In this document: positions 5,646 through 5,984 of the stretch, piece after piece
Numbering within the stretch: position 1 is the first letter of the stretch
How the letters are laid out: each line of letters starts with the position of its first letter
Assembly: GCA_023265735.1 (NCBI GenBank)
Contig: JAHFSN010000149.1
Span: forward strand, 1 to 5,984
DNA from: Spirochaetaceae bacterium
GTDB taxonomy: Bacteria > Spirochaetota > Spirochaetia > JABEVK01
Direction of reading: 5' to 3'
Length of the DNA stretch: 5,984 bases
Translations under genes and position numbers: made by a program
Notes under the pieces: generated by a model
What the model saw: only the letters and a program-made list of their open reading frames with translations
What the model was told of the DNA's origin: nothing
Database searches by the model: none

Positions 5646-5984
5646 TGCGCAAACCCTACCTGGAGCGACTGAAAGACGGCATCCTCCTCTTCGACGGCGC
5701 CATGGCCACCTACCTCTTTACCAAGGGCGTCTACCTGAAGAAGTGCTTCGAGGAAGTCTGCATGACCAACCCGGCCATGGTCCTCGACGTGCATCGGGAG
5801 TACGTGGCCCGGGGCGCCCAGGCCCTGGAGACGAACACCTACGGCGCCAACCCTTTGAAGCTCGCGGGGTTCCACCTGGCCGACAAGACCGAGGCCATCA
5901 ACCGGGCTGCCGTGTCCTTGGCCCGCCAGGCCGCCGGCGACGAAATCTACGTGGCCGGCAGCGTGGGTCCCACCGGACGCATCC
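5645..5984 (+). CDS. Homocysteine S-methyltransferase-domain protein, N-terminal part (runs off window)
   Basis: The first 113 residues match the homocysteine S-methyltransferase barrel: ERLKDGILLFDGAMATYL (7-24), the CFEEVCMTNPAMV stretch, HREYVARGAQALETNTYGANPLKL and VAGSVGPTGRI. ETNTYGAN and GSVGPTG are core family motifs; the zinc-binding cysteines lie further downstream and are not in the window. Length and domain content beyond this are unknown. The wording of the N-terminus most resembles bifunctional homocysteine S-methyltransferase/methylenetetrahydrofolate reductases (YitJ-like), but the first module of cobalamin-dependent MetH cannot be excluded. Either would make methionine from homocysteine, using folate- or methyl-donor-linked chemistry. 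ATG 5645 overlaps the preceding TGA (TGATG), so it is probably translationally coupled. The usual DGAMGT motif reads DGAMAT here. Confidence 0.9.
   Translation, partial: MRKPYLERLKDGILLFDGAMATYLFTKGVYLKKCFEEVCMTNPAMVLDVHREYVARGAQALETNTYGANPLKLAGFHLADKTEAINRAAVSLARQAAGDEIYVAGSVGPTGRI

Overview
The window is a compact, G+C-rich stretch with every gene on the + strand and almost no non-coding DNA. The largest gap between genes is 23 bases, and most junctions are stop/start overlaps (ATGA, TAATG, GTGA, TGATG). A lipoprotein signal peptide with a clear lipobox, an E. coli-type threonine synthase and an E. coli PyrC-type dihydroorotase point to a free-living bacterium, probably with a Gram-negative type envelope. 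The mixture of amino-acid and pyrimidine genes in one run is not a layout I can assign to a named phylum. TAA and TGA both serve as ordinary stops here, so the standard bacterial code applies.

Region by region: bases 1-444 encode the C-terminal tandem ACT regulatory region of an aspartate kinase, split by an in-frame TAA at 172-174. A possible restart lies at TTG 217. Bases 441-1754 encode threonine synthase (ThrC). Bases 1778-2833 encode a WG-repeat lipoprotein with eight full repeats and a partial ninth. Bases 2848-3867 encode dihydroorotase (PyrC). Bases 3869-4318 encode a HIT-family nucleotide hydrolase. Bases 4318-5064 encode HisA. Bases 5061-5645 encode a HisI-HisE-like protein whose HisE half is intact but whose HisI half seems to have lost its catalytic core. 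From 5645 to the window edge is the N-terminus of a homocysteine S-methyltransferase-domain protein, of the methionine synthase or bifunctional methylenetetrahydrofolate-reductase type.

The genes look like one transcription unit for biosynthesis: aspartate family (aspartate kinase, ThrC, methionine arm), pyrimidine (PyrC) and histidine (HisA, HisE). One uncharacterised surface or periplasmic lipoprotein sits inside it. No promoter, terminator, RNA gene, mobile element or CRISPR array could be supported. The features that most deserve a second look are the degenerate HisI domain, the nonsense codon in the aspartate kinase, and the WG-repeat lipoprotein in a housekeeping operon.
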